DNA of 64,000 nucleotides from Rhizobium sp. Pop5 (GTDB lineage Bacteria > Pseudomonadota > Alphaproteobacteria > Rhizobiales > Rhizobiaceae): positions 62,001 through 126,000 of the forward strand of contig NZ_CP099400.1 in NCBI RefSeq assembly GCF_024721175.1. The letters are read 5' to 3'. Shown in pieces: positions 18,069 through 25,584 of this stretch. Each line of letters opens with the position of its first letter. Position 1 is the first letter of the stretch. The position numbers and the translations under genes were made by a program. The notes under the pieces are model-generated. The model did not search any database and was not told the origin of the DNA. It was given only the letters and a program-made list of their open reading frames with translations.

Positions 18069-18818
18069 TCAGTTGCCCTCCAGTCTGTTTTCGAACATCG
18101 TCGAGCGGCGGCCGCGCAACACGATATCGAACTTATAGGCGCGCGAATCCATCGGAATGGTGTTGCCCCAGTCGAGCGGCGCGATCAGTTGTTCGATCGC
18201 TGCTTTATCAGGAATCGTACCGACGATCGGACATTTCCAGATCATCGGGTCGCCTTCGAAATACATCTGGGTGATCAGGCGCTGGGCAAAGCCGTGACCG
18301 AAGATCGAGAAGTGGATATGGGCGGGGCGCCAGTCGTTGACGCCGTTCGGCCAGGGATAGGCCCCGGGGCGAATGGTGCGGAAATGGTAACGGCCTTCCT
18401 CGTCGGTGATGGCGCGGCCGCAGCCGCCGAAATTCGGGTCGATCGCCGCGAGATAGGTTTCCTTCTTGTGGCGGTAGCGGCCGCCTGCGTTGGCTTGCCA
18501 GAATTCGACCAGAGCGCCGGCGACGGGCTTGGCCCGTTCGTCAAGCACGCGGCCATGAACGATGATCCGCTCGCCGATGGCGCTTTCGCCAGGGCGCGCA
18601 TAATTCAGGATCAGATCGTTATCGAGTTCGCCGATGGTCGAATGGCCAAAGACAGGCCCGGTGATTTCGGAGATCGTGCCATCGAGCGAAAGCAATGCGC
18701 GCTGCGGCGAGCGCAGCACGGAGGTCTTGTAGCCCGGGGTGAGCGCCGGCGCATGCCAGGCGCGGTCCCTGGCGAAGAAAGCGCCGGTTTCGGGCTTGCG
18801 GTTCGGTTGTTCGGACAT
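18069..18818 (-). CDS. pcaH: protocatechuate 3,4-dioxygenase beta subunit
   Basis: The 249-residue catalytic subunit of protocatechuate 3,4-dioxygenase carries the ferric iron. Expected ligands are visible: a Tyr in the GGRYRHKKE region, the Tyr of GAYPWPN and the two His of RPAHIHFS. The [16 protein letters not shown] segment is the intradiol dioxygenase signature. It lies between pcaC and pcaG with gaps of 9 and 2 bases. It works in the cytoplasm with PcaG as an alpha-beta oligomer. Confidence 0.95.
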   Translation of the reverse strand: MSEQPNRKPETGAFFARDRAWHAPALTPGYKTSVLRSPQRALLSLDGTISEITGPVFGHSTIGELDNDLILNYARPGESAIGERIIVHGRVLDERAKPVAGALVEFWQANAGGRYRHKKETYLAAIDPNFGGCGRAITDEEGRYHFRTIRPGAYPWPNGVNDWRPAHIHFSIFGHGFAQRLITQMYFEGDPMIWKCPIVGTIPDKAAIEQLIAPLDWGNTIPMDSRAYKFDIVLRGRRSTMFENRLEGN

Positions 18819-18827
18819 CTATCCCCC

Positions 18828-19232
18828 TCAGACCGTCTGTTCGGCGTCCATTTGTTCAAAAGCCTGCTTTGCGATCTTGATCGCGTGGTTGGCGGCGGGA
18901 ACGCCGGCATAGATCGCGACATGCAGCAGCGCCTCGCAGATATCCTCGCGAGAGGCGCCCGTGTTGGCAGTGGCGCGCACATGCATGGCGACCTCGTCGT
19001 CCTGGCCGAGGGCTGCGAGCAGGGCGATCGTGACGATCGAGCGCTCGCGCTTCGTCAGCGTCGGGCGCGACCAGACGTGGCCCCAGGCGGCTTCGGTGAT
19101 CAGTTCCTGGAATGGGCGGTCGAACTCCGTCGCGGCTGCTGTGGCGCGGTCGACATGGGCATCGCCGAGCACGGCGCGGCGGGTCGACATGCCCTGTCTG
19201 TAGCGCTCGGAGGAGGGCGCGTGTTCATTCAT
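18828..19232 (-). CDS. pcaC: 4-carboxymuconolactone decarboxylase
   Basis: The 134-residue protein begins MNEHAPSSERYRQG and shows the carboxymuconolactone decarboxylase core: WGHVWSRPTLTKRERSIV, EVAMHVRATANTGAS and LLHVAIYAGVPAANHA. It removes CO2 from 4-carboxymuconolactone to give 3-oxoadipate enol-lactone. The ATG at 19232 is preferred to the longer open frame because the family length is about 130 residues and the start overlaps the pcaD stop by 4 bases. It is a separate protein here, not fused to PcaD as in some bacteria. Confidence 0.93.
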   Translation of the reverse strand: MNEHAPSSERYRQGMSTRRAVLGDAHVDRATAAATEFDRPFQELITEAAWGHVWSRPTLTKRERSIVTIALLAALGQDDEVAMHVRATANTGASREDICEALLHVAIYAGVPAANHAIKIAKQAFEQMDAEQTV

Positions 19233-20038
19233 GAGCGGATTTCTCCTGACGGAAGGGAGGTGAGGAAGGCGCGGATGATCGCCGTCAGCGCTTCCGGCTG
19301 CTCGACGCAGGGAATGTGCGCGCAATCCGGGATGACTTCGTAGCGCGCGCCGGGAATAAGCTTCGCTGTCGAGAGGACGAGATCGGGCGGCGTCGAGCCG
19401 TCCTGGTCGCCGACGATGCAGATTGTCGGGACAGTGATTGTCTTGGCCGCCTCGGTGAAGTCGGCATCGCGGATCGCCGCGCACGCAGCCAGGTACCCCT
19501 CGACCGGCTGGCGCGTCAGCATGTTGCAATAGCCGGAATAAGCGGTGTTCTCCGGCCGGCGGAAGGCGGGCGTGAACCAGCGCTCCATGACGGTGTCCAC
19601 GATGCTGCCGATACCATTCTTCTCGACGGCGGCGATGCGGGCGTTCCAGCTCTCTGATGTGCCGATCTTATGGGCGGTATCGCAGAGTATGAGGGCACGG
19701 GCGAGGTCCGGCCGGCGCTGATAGAGCGACTGTGCGATGAGGCCGCCAACCGAGAGGCCACAGATGACGGCATTCTTCACCGACAGAAGATCGAGCAGGC
19801 CGGCGAGATCCGTCGCATGATCCTCGATCGATGAGGGGAGCTGGCCGACATCGGAAAGGCCGTGGCCGCGCTTGTCGTAAAGCACGATGGCGAATTCGCC
19901 TGCAAGCCGCACCACGACGTCGCGCCAGATGCGGAAATCCGTTCCGAGTGAATTGGCGAAGACGATCACAGGTCTGTCGGCAGGGGCGCCGATGATCTGA
20001 TAGTGGATCGTCACGTCGTTTATACGGGCGAACTGCAC
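19229..20038 (-). CDS. pcaD: 3-oxoadipate enol-lactonase
   Basis: This 269-residue alpha/beta hydrolase has the nucleophile elbow CGLSVGG near residues 94-100, the acid in VGDQDGSTPP and the His of CAHIPCVEQPE near the C-terminus. It hydrolyses 3-oxoadipate enol-lactone to 3-oxoadipate. It is the first gene of the pcaDCHG(B) operon, and its 199-base upstream region is shared with divergent pcaQ and contains a PcaQ-type dyad. It overlaps pcaC by 4 bases. Confidence 0.93.
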   Translation of the reverse strand: MQFARINDVTIHYQIIGAPADRPVIVFANSLGTDFRIWRDVVVRLAGEFAIVLYDKRGHGLSDVGQLPSSIEDHATDLAGLLDLLSVKNAVICGLSVGGLIAQSLYQRRPDLARALILCDTAHKIGTSESWNARIAAVEKNGIGSIVDTVMERWFTPAFRRPENTAYSGYCNMLTRQPVEGYLAACAAIRDADFTEAAKTITVPTICIVGDQDGSTPPDLVLSTAKLIPGARYEVIPDCAHIPCVEQPEALTAIIRAFLTSLPSGEIRS

Positions 20039-20164
20039 TGAAATCTCCTCTCGCGCTCTATTCTGGCCTCGATCATACGGGATCTGAGGAAAGAATGATG
20101 CGCGGATTCAAAACTTCGAAGCCTTCTTGCCGATTCGATGGGACAGGCGGATGCTCCGCTAGCG

Positions 20165-20180
20165 AAATTGAATATTTGAT
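20165..20180 (-). promoter_or_regulatory. putative pcaD core promoter region
   Basis: An AT-rich CAAATATT segment on the minus strand lies about 45-55 bases downstream of the PcaQ-type dyad. If it is the -10 region, the dyad centre falls near -60, the usual position for LysR-type activation. No good -35 is visible, as expected for an activated promoter. This is inferred. Confidence 0.3.
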
Positions 20181-20214
20181 CCGGTTAAGTAAAATGATAT
20201 TTCCTGGCTTTTCG

Positions 20215-20230
20215 ATAACCTAGGGGTTAT
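20215..20230. promoter_or_regulatory. PcaQ operator (ATAACC-N4-GGTTAT)
   Basis: A perfect dyad, ATAACC-TAGG-GGTTAT, ends 7 bases before the pcaQ start. It matches the ATAACC-N4-GGTTA-type site reported for PcaQ of Sinorhizobium and Agrobacterium. Its place between pcaD and pcaQ suggests activation of pcaD and, because it abuts the pcaQ start, repression of pcaQ itself. Confidence 0.8.
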
Positions 20231-20237
20231 GTGAGCG

Positions 20238-21164
20238 ATGATCGACAGCCGCGTCAAGTTTCGTCATCTGCAAACCTTCGTCGAGGTCGCGCGGCAGAAG
20301 AGCGTCATGAAGGCAGCCGAACTGCTGCATGTCAGCCAACCCGCGGTGACGAAGACGATCCGCGAGCTGGAACAGGCGCTCGGTGTCGGCGTCTTCGAGC
20401 GTGACGGCCGGGGCATCAAAATCACGCGCTACGGCGAGGTCTTCCTGCGCCACGCCGGGGCGGCGTTGACGGCGCTGCGCCAGGGGCTCGATTCCGTCTC
20501 GCAGGAGCAATTCGCCGATGCGCCGCCGATCCGGATCGGGGCGCTGCCGACGGTTTCGTCACGGATCATGCCGCGGGCGATGGAGCTTTTCCTCAAGGAG
20601 CGGACCTGGAGCCGGGTGAAGATCGTCACTGGCGAGAATGCCGTGCTTCTGGAGCAGCTTCGCGTTGGCGATCTCGACATTGTCGTCGGACGTCTGGCCG
20701 GGGCGGAGAAGATGGCCGGTTTCTCCTTCGAGCATCTCTATTCCGAGCAGGTCGTGTTTGCCGTACGTGCCGGCCACCCGCTGCTCGACGGCAGTCAATC
20801 GCCCTTTGCCGGTTTTGCGAATTATACGGTGCTGATGCCGACGCGGGGCTCGATCATCCGCCCTGTGGTCGAAAATTTCCTTATCGCCAACGGTGTCTCC
20901 AGCCTGCCGAACCAGATCGAGACGGTGTCGGACTCCTTCGGTCGTGCTTTCCTCAGGACAAACGATGCGATCTGGATCATTTCCAACGGGGTCGTAGCCG
21001 ACGATGTAGCTGATGGACGGCTGGCGCTCCTGCCTGTTGATACCGGTGAAACCAAGGGGCCGGTTGGACTGACGATGCGCGCCGACGCCGTGCCGTCGGC
21101 GCCACAATCCATCCTGATGCAGACGATCCGGGAGGCCGCAGGCGAGGTTTCCGGGAAACCATGA
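20238..21164 (+). CDS. pcaQ: LysR-type activator of the pca operon
   Basis: This 308-residue LysR-type regulator has an N-terminal winged helix (about 5-65, with FVEVARQKSVMKAAELLHVSQPAVTKTI) and a C-terminal effector domain. It is divergent from pcaD, the standard arrangement for PcaQ, which activates pca genes with beta-carboxy-cis,cis-muconate or related acids as inducer. The ATG lies 7 bases after a PcaQ-type dyad. The ribosome site is poor, which may keep expression low. Confidence 0.93.
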   Translation: MIDSRVKFRHLQTFVEVARQKSVMKAAELLHVSQPAVTKTIRELEQALGVGVFERDGRGIKITRYGEVFLRHAGAALTALRQGLDSVSQEQFADAPPIRIGALPTVSSRIMPRAMELFLKERTWSRVKIVTGENAVLLEQLRVGDLDIVVGRLAGAEKMAGFSFEHLYSEQVVFAVRAGHPLLDGSQSPFAGFANYTVLMPTRGSIIRPVVENFLIANGVSSLPNQIETVSDSFGRAFLRTNDAIWIISNGVVADDVADGRLALLPVDTGETKGPVGLTMRADAVPSAPQSILMQTIREAAGEVSGKP

Positions 21165-21240
21165 CCGGGCGCGCAATCGTCCGATTTACTTTTCGCAGGA
21201 TATCGTGGCGGCGCCGGCAGGACCCATTCTTTAAATCTGC

Positions 21241-21272
21241 TTGATATATGCCCATATTTGGACTAAGTCTAA
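21241..21272 (+). promoter_or_regulatory. possible promoter/operator of the Xre-RES pair
   Basis: CTTGAT (21241-21246) and CTAAGT (21264-21269) are spaced by 17 bases, resembling the alphaproteobacterial CTTGAC-N17-CTATAT promoter. A short palindrome GACTAAGTC overlaps the -10 and could be an antitoxin operator. Both matches are modest. Confidence 0.3.
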
Positions 21273-21293
21273 TTCAGGATAGGAGCGGCTTTC

Positions 21294-21818
21294 ATGCAGC
21301 ATGCGCGACATCAGGAGCATCGGGAAGGCCAGGGGCCACAGCGGCTCGACACCGAACGCTTCGCCCCGGCAAACCGCAGAAGGCTGAGTGCGCCAGCCTT
21401 GCGAACCTTCCTGGCGATCGCCGACCTCTGGGGGCTGAGTGAAGAGCAGCGTCTGCTTGTGCTCGGCTATCCATCACGGTCGACCTATCACAACTGGGCC
21501 AAGCAGGCGCGCGAACACGGCGCTTTCACGCTTGATGTCGATACGCTCACTCGGATCTCGGCCGTCCTCGGCATTCATCAGGCGTTCGGGGTGCTTTTTG
21601 CCGACGAGCGCGCGGGCGTCGCCTGGCTGCGCATGCCGCATCAGGCTCCGGTTTTCGGCGGGCACCCCCCGCTCGATGTCGTAACGAACGGTACGCAGGA
21701 TGGGTTGATGACCGTACGCCGGTTCCTGGATGGCGCGCGAGGCGGTGTCTACATGCAGCCGAACGTGCTCGACGAAACTTTCACGCCCTACGAAGATGCG
21801 GACATCGTCTTCCGGTGA
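21294..21818 (+). CDS. Xre/MbcA/ParS-type antitoxin
   Basis: The 174-residue protein has an Xre-like helix-turn-helix region (about 35-80, with YPSRSTYHNWAKQAR) and the C-terminal DUF2384/MbcA-ParS toxin-binding region, with IHQAFGVLFADE and FGGHPPLDVV near 95-130. It should bind and neutralise the RES toxin next to it and repress its own promoter. AGGAG lies 10 bases before the ATG. The stop overlaps the toxin start by 4 bases (GTGA), typical of coupled type II toxin-antitoxin genes. The N-terminal tail of about 30 residues is basic and His-rich. Confidence 0.85.
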   Translation: MQHARHQEHREGQGPQRLDTERFAPANRRRLSAPALRTFLAIADLWGLSEEQRLLVLGYPSRSTYHNWAKQAREHGAFTLDVDTLTRISAVLGIHQAFGVLFADERAGVAWLRMPHQAPVFGGHPPLDVVTNGTQDGLMTVRRFLDGARGGVYMQPNVLDETFTPYEDADIVFR

Positions 21819-22486
21819 GCGACCGTTTCGCCCAGGCGCCGCGTCCCTCGTACCGGCTGATCCCGTCGCAATTCCCGCCGATCGGGCTTTTTGAGACGGT
21901 GACGAGGGCAGCCGATCTCGAAGCAGTGATGGAACTCGTCGGATGGACCAACGACCGCCTTGTTGCCGATCGCATTCAGCGGCTGCCTGAGAAGGAATGG
22001 GTTTACGGCACTCCGAATGCCAGTATCGTGATGGCATCCTTCCTGCATGTCGCACCGGGTGGCATGCGGTTCAACGGTGCCGATCTCGGCGCCTGGTATG
22101 CGGCCGATGATCTCAAGACAGCCGCCGCCGAGGTTGGCCACCACCTCCGGCGCGAGGCTGTCGCGCGCGGGGTGGCGACGATGACGCGCACCTATAGATG
22201 CTACTCGGCCACCTTGTTTGGCGACTACCTCGACATTCGCGGAGAGCAGACGCTGCGGCCCGATATCTATGACGGCACCAGCTATGCGGCGGCGCAGGTG
22301 TTCGGCGAGCAGGTGCGCTCGAAAGGCCAGGCCGGCATCCTCTATGACAGTGTCCGGCTGCGAGGCGGCGTGAACGTCGTCGCCCACCGGCCGCGCAACA
22401 TTCGGGATGTGGTGCAGGCCGATCACTTCGAGATCACCGTTTCCGCCAGCGACCGCCGCATCGATGTCAGAAAGCTGGCGGCCTGA
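21815..22486 (+). CDS. RES-domain toxin (predicted NAD+-degrading)
   Basis: The 223-residue protein carries a RES domain (about 12-185) with YRLIPSQFPP, the Arg/Tyr-rich core EKEWVYGTPNASIVMASFLH and GILYDSVRLRGGVNVV, where the R-E-S residues fall. Characterised RES toxins degrade NAD+ by phosphorolysis or hydrolysis. It starts with GTG inside the antitoxin stop. Its length of about 220 residues, with an N-terminal extension, fits this toxin group. Confidence 0.85.
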   Translation: MSDRFAQAPRPSYRLIPSQFPPIGLFETVTRAADLEAVMELVGWTNDRLVADRIQRLPEKEWVYGTPNASIVMASFLHVAPGGMRFNGADLGAWYAADDLKTAAAEVGHHLRREAVARGVATMTRTYRCYSATLFGDYLDIRGEQTLRPDIYDGTSYAAAQVFGEQVRSKGQAGILYDSVRLRGGVNVVAHRPRNIRDVVQADHFEITVSASDRRIDVRKLAA

Positions 22487-22491
22487 CGGCT

Positions 22492-23133
22492 CTAAACCGG
22501 CAGGCGCTCGGCCCATGCCTTTGCTGCATTCGCCATCGTGGCGAGGTGATCGGCGCTGGAGAAGCCGGAGATTTTCTTGCGCGGCTTGAGGTCGTGGTCG
22601 CCGTCCTCGAGCCAGAGGATCTCGATCTTGTCGGACAGATCGTAACCCGGCACCTCGTCGCTCGTGCCGAATTCGTCGCGCGTCCCCTGGCAGATCAGCG
22701 CGGGCGTCGTCAGTCCTGCGAGATGGCCGGTGCGCAGCTTGTCCGGCTGGCCCGGCGGATGGAAGGGATAGCCGAGGCAGAGCAGTCCGGCGATCTTTCC
22801 CCTGTCATACAAATCGTCGGCGATCATGCTGGCAACCCTGCCGCCCATCGACTTGCCGCCGATGATGAGGGGGCCGCCGGCGTTAAGCTCGGCAATGGCC
22901 GCTTCGTATTCGGGATTGAGCGTTTCGGCCCGCGGCGGCGGCTTGCGGCCTTCGGAGGTACGGCGGGCGGCCATATAGGCGAATTCGAAACGGGCGACCC
23001 GGAAGCCGACGCCGACGAGCGCATCTGCCGCTCCCGTCATCGATGCCGAATCCATCGGCGCGCCGGCGCCGTGGGCAAGAAGGATCGTGAAGCGCGCGTC
23101 CTGAGGACCTTGCAGCAGAAATCTGTCAAGCAT
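22492..23133 (-). CDS. alpha/beta hydrolase, KANL3/Tex30-like
   Basis: The 213-residue protein has the Tex30/KANL3 hydrolase pattern: LLAHGAGAPMDSASM near residues 18-32, nucleophile motif IIGGKSMGGRVAS near 92-104, the acid in CQGTRDEFG and the His of DGDHDLKP. The start at 23133 (MLDRFLLQG) is chosen over a 139-residue longer frame because the family begins here and the extension has no homologous look. Substrate unknown. It converges with the RES toxin (5-base gap) and is divergent from the candidate small RNA and the DUF899 gene. Confidence 0.8.
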   Translation of the reverse strand: MLDRFLLQGPQDARFTILLAHGAGAPMDSASMTGAADALVGVGFRVARFEFAYMAARRTSEGRKPPPRAETLNPEYEAAIAELNAGGPLIIGGKSMGGRVASMIADDLYDRGKIAGLLCLGYPFHPPGQPDKLRTGHLAGLTTPALICQGTRDEFGTSDEVPGYDLSDKIEILWLEDGDHDLKPRKKISGFSSADHLATMANAAKAWAERLPV

Positions 23134-23215
23134 TCGAAATCCTATATATCGCCGCGGGAACCATATGGGTGACCACGACTTTCCTCGAAGAAAACGGCCA
23201 TGGCGCGGAATCGCC

Positions 23216-23244
23216 CTTGAAACCGTGATGCAAAAGGTACATAT
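23216..23244 (+). promoter_or_regulatory. candidate promoter for small RNA
   Basis: CTTGAA (23216-23221) and ACATAT (23239-23244), spaced by 17 bases, fit the rhizobial vegetative promoter pattern CTTGAC-N17-CTATAT at 5/6 and 4/6 positions. It precedes a terminator by about 70 bases with no credible gene between. Confidence 0.45.
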
Positions 23245-23250
23245 AGCGGC

Positions 23251-23348
23251 CCTGCCTGAAAAATGGATGCGTACGGTATCGACGTCGTCGAACGGTCCGC
23301 TGTCCGACAGGATAAGGGCGCTCCCCGAAAGGGTCGAGCGCCCTTTTT
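23251..23348 (+). ncRNA. candidate intergenic small RNA of about 98 nt
   Basis: A promoter-like CTTGAA-N17-ACATAT and a strong intrinsic terminator enclose about 98 bases in the 352-base gap between two divergent genes. The terminator lies 138 bases before the DUF899 ATG, so it does not end the neighbouring minus-strand gene. It could be a trans-acting sRNA or an attenuator for the DUF899 gene. The family cannot be named from reading alone. Confidence 0.5.
23314..23348 (+). terminator. strong intrinsic terminator (sRNA or attenuator)
   Basis: A 10-base perfect stem, AAGGGCGCTC (23314-23323) with GAGCGCCCTT (23336-23345), encloses an inner CCC-GAAA-GGG mini-hairpin and is followed by TTTTT (23344-23348). 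The reverse strand lacks a good T-tract, so it works on the plus strand. Confidence 0.85.
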
Positions 23349-23373
23349 GCTTTCCGGCTTCGCGCGGGCTGAT

Positions 23374-23406
23374 TTTTCGCATCCGTACTGTCGATTTTCG
23401 CATCCG
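23374..23406. repeat. 12-base direct repeat upstream of DUF899 gene
   Basis: TTTTCGCATCCG occurs at 23374-23385 and 23395-23406, a start-to-start spacing of 21 bases (two helical turns), in the promoter region of the DUF899 gene. The placement suggests a regulator binding on one DNA face. No regulator is identified. Confidence 0.5.
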
Positions 23407-23485
23407 CCGTTCGTCATGCCAACGATGTGCTGGAATTGCACTTGCCGCTTCAGCGCGTCTGGCAAAACAGAAGGAGAATATCGTC

Positions 23486-24187
23486 ATGGATAATCGGCAT
23501 CTGGTACCTGCCGCCGCGCTTGCGGCGAAGAACGGCGTGCGTTTCCCCAATGAGAGCGAGGCCTATCGCAGCGCCCGCGACGCGCTGCTGGCGGAAGAGA
23601 TCGAACTGCGCCGGCACATCGAGCGCGTGGCGGTGCAGCGCCGGGCGCTGCCGCCGGGCGGCGAAGTGAAGAATGATTATCGCTTCGAAGGCGCCGACGG
23701 GCCGACAAGCTTCAGCGAACTCTTCGCCGACAAGGAGACGCTGATCGTCTACAGCTACATGTTCGGCCCCCAACGCGAGCGCCCGTGCCCTATGTGCACC
23801 TCGCTGCTGTCGGCCTGGGACGGCGAAGCGCTCGATATCCAGCAGCGCGCCGCGCTTGCCATCGTCGCCCGCTCGCCGCTTGAAAGGCTGCTCGCCTTCA
23901 AGAAGGAGCGCGGCTGGCATCACCTGCCGCTCTATTCCGATCTGACGGGCGATTATAGCCGCGATTACCATGCCATCGGCAATGATGGCAGCGATGATGC
24001 CGCCTTCAATGTCTTCACGAGGCGCGACGGCACCATCCGCCACTTCTGGAGCCAGGAGATGGGCGGCATCACGGCCGATCCCGGTGAAGATCCGCGAGGT
24101 GCGCCCGATCTGATGCCGCTCTGGACCGTGCTCGATTCGACGCCTGAAGGCCGGGCACCGGACTGGTATCCGAAGCTCTCCTATTGA
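23486..24187 (+). CDS. DUF899 family thioredoxin-fold protein
   Basis: The 233-residue DUF899 protein shows YMFGPQRERPCPMCTSLLSAWDG near residues 91-113, a predicted thioredoxin-like fold with a CPMC pair, and FNVFTRRDGTIRHFW near 171-185. Function unknown; these proteins are often annotated as thioredoxin-like. The ATG at 23486 has AAGGAG 9 bases upstream. An in-frame extension back to 23165 is rejected because it runs through the candidate sRNA and terminator. Confidence 0.85.
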   Translation: MDNRHLVPAAALAAKNGVRFPNESEAYRSARDALLAEEIELRRHIERVAVQRRALPPGGEVKNDYRFEGADGPTSFSELFADKETLIVYSYMFGPQRERPCPMCTSLLSAWDGEALDIQQRAALAIVARSPLERLLAFKKERGWHHLPLYSDLTGDYSRDYHAIGNDGSDDAAFNVFTRRDGTIRHFWSQEMGGITADPGEDPRGAPDLMPLWTVLDSTPEGRAPDWYPKLSY

Positions 24188-24200
24188 TAATTGCAGGGCG

Positions 24201-24830
24201 TCAGCCGGTGGAGCGGTTTCTGGAGGTCTCGATCCATTCGAGGTTGGCGACCGAGGCCTCCGGCAGCAGCGATGGATCGAGATCGTAGACATAGCCGCTC
24301 AGCATGTCGGCGGCGCGTTCGGTCGCCTCGATCTTCGCCTCGGTTTCCGCGACCGCCTTGGCGATCGCTTCAATGCGGGCGCGGAACATGTGGGCGAGCA
24401 CATCGCGGCCGGACTGCTTTTCGAGCCGCTCCAGATGCAGTCCGATGCGCGAGGCGTGGCGTTCCAGCTCGCTCTTGCTGAACCGCGCCTTGCGCAACTC
24501 CTCCGAGAGACTGTCCTGCATGACGGCGACGGGATCGAAGCTTCCGGGAGCCCGCTCGTCGAGCACCGCGTCGGTCACGAGCTTCTCGATCATGACGAGC
24601 GCCTGCAGCTCCGCAGCATCGGCGAATTCGACGTCATAGCCGGTGTCGTCGTAAACCTTGCGGCGGAGCGGATCGAGAAGTAGCGCATAGGCTTTCTGCA
24701 AAATGCCGAAGGCTTCCGTATCGCCTCCCGAATCGGGATGGGCGACCTTGGCACGGCGCCGATAGGCGGCCTTCACTTTCGCCTCGTCCGCATCGCGTTC
24801 AACGCCGAGAATATCGTATGGATCCGTCAC
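24201..24830 (-). CDS. J-domain (DnaJ-like) protein
   Basis: The 209-residue protein has an N-terminal J domain (3-65) with the HPD motif at residues 31-33 and the YDILGV start. A long helical, charged C-terminal region of about 140 residues, likely coiled coil (around 110-175), follows. The zinc-finger and substrate-binding domains of true DnaJ are absent, so it is a type III J-protein that would recruit DnaK to one specific task. Start is GTG with GGGGAGAAGG upstream. It converges with the DUF899 gene with a 13-base gap. Confidence 0.85.
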   Translation of the reverse strand: MTDPYDILGVERDADEAKVKAAYRRRAKVAHPDSGGDTEAFGILQKAYALLLDPLRRKVYDDTGYDVEFADAAELQALVMIEKLVTDAVLDERAPGSFDPVAVMQDSLSEELRKARFSKSELERHASRIGLHLERLEKQSGRDVLAHMFRARIEAIAKAVAETEAKIEATERAADMLSGYVYDLDPSLLPEASVANLEWIETSRNRSTG

Positions 24831-25003
24831 GCCTTCTCCCCTGCTGCCCGAATGCCGGGGCAGTCTAGGTCTTCTTTTGCATCACAAAGGCAAAGTTTAG
24901 ACCGAAAGGAGGAAGGACGTCCATGGTCTGACATGAGAATGGCCGATGCCGTGGCCTCGACAATTCATGAATTATCCATATTTTTCAATAAGTCGTAAGA
25001 CGA

Positions 25004-25579
25004 TTAGCCTGTGGTGATCGAGGCGAGATAACATTTGGCGTCGCCGTCGATTTTTAGTTCGGTTCCGGCCGCATTCTCGATCAGCAGCGTATCGCCGGCC
25101 GCAAGCACGCCGGCCTCGTCGTTCCACCGGAATGACACTGCGCCGCGATGGCAAAGGAACAGGCTTGTCGACGACGGGAGAGCCACGATCCTGTAACCTG
25201 CGACGTCGATCCGGCTGAGCGTATGGGCGAGCCCATCACGGCGCGTCATCACGTTGAGGTCGGTGATCGCACCGTCTTGGAGTCTGGCCGAGACGGGGAT
25301 ATCCGCCGGGAAGGCCAGGGGATCGCTTGCCGTCGTCAGCAACACCGGGGCGCTGCCTTCGATGTCGAGCACCATGCCGTTGCCGTCGAGAATCACAAGC
25401 GTACGGTCGATGCCCGGAAAGATCGAAAACGGGCCATTCGTCGCGACGGTCGCCATGCTGACGCGCCAGTCGAAGCCGGCAAGGCCGGCGTCTTCAGGCG
25501 AAACGGCGATCTCCACCGTTTCGCCGCCGCCGTTTTTCCACGGCATGCGCTTATGATCGCCAGCGCGCAGGATCTTCAT
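25004..25579 (-). CDS. hutD: HutD family cupin protein
   Basis: The 191-residue protein begins MKILRAGDHKRMPWKNGGGETVEI, the signature of the HutD/Ves cupin family, with GFDWRVSMATVATNGPFSIFPGIDRTLVIL following. HutD is thought to limit or buffer histidine catabolism in pseudomonads, possibly by binding formylglutamate or urocanate; no catalytic activity is established. The ATG at 25579 is 5 bases after the hutU stop, and a longer upstream frame overlapping hutU is rejected. It is the last gene of the hutIHGUD operon. Confidence 0.88.
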   Translation of the reverse strand: MKILRAGDHKRMPWKNGGGETVEIAVSPEDAGLAGFDWRVSMATVATNGPFSIFPGIDRTLVILDGNGMVLDIEGSAPVLLTTASDPLAFPADIPVSARLQDGAITDLNVMTRRDGLAHTLSRIDVAGYRIVALPSSTSLFLCHRGAVSFRWNDEAGVLAAGDTLLIENAAGTELKIDGDAKCYLASITTG

Positions 25580-25584
25580 CGGGC

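Noticed and set aside
23165..23485. In-frame 107-codon extension of the DUF899 gene
   Set aside because: It crosses the intrinsic terminator and the direct repeat, and a good AAGGAG site marks the shorter start.
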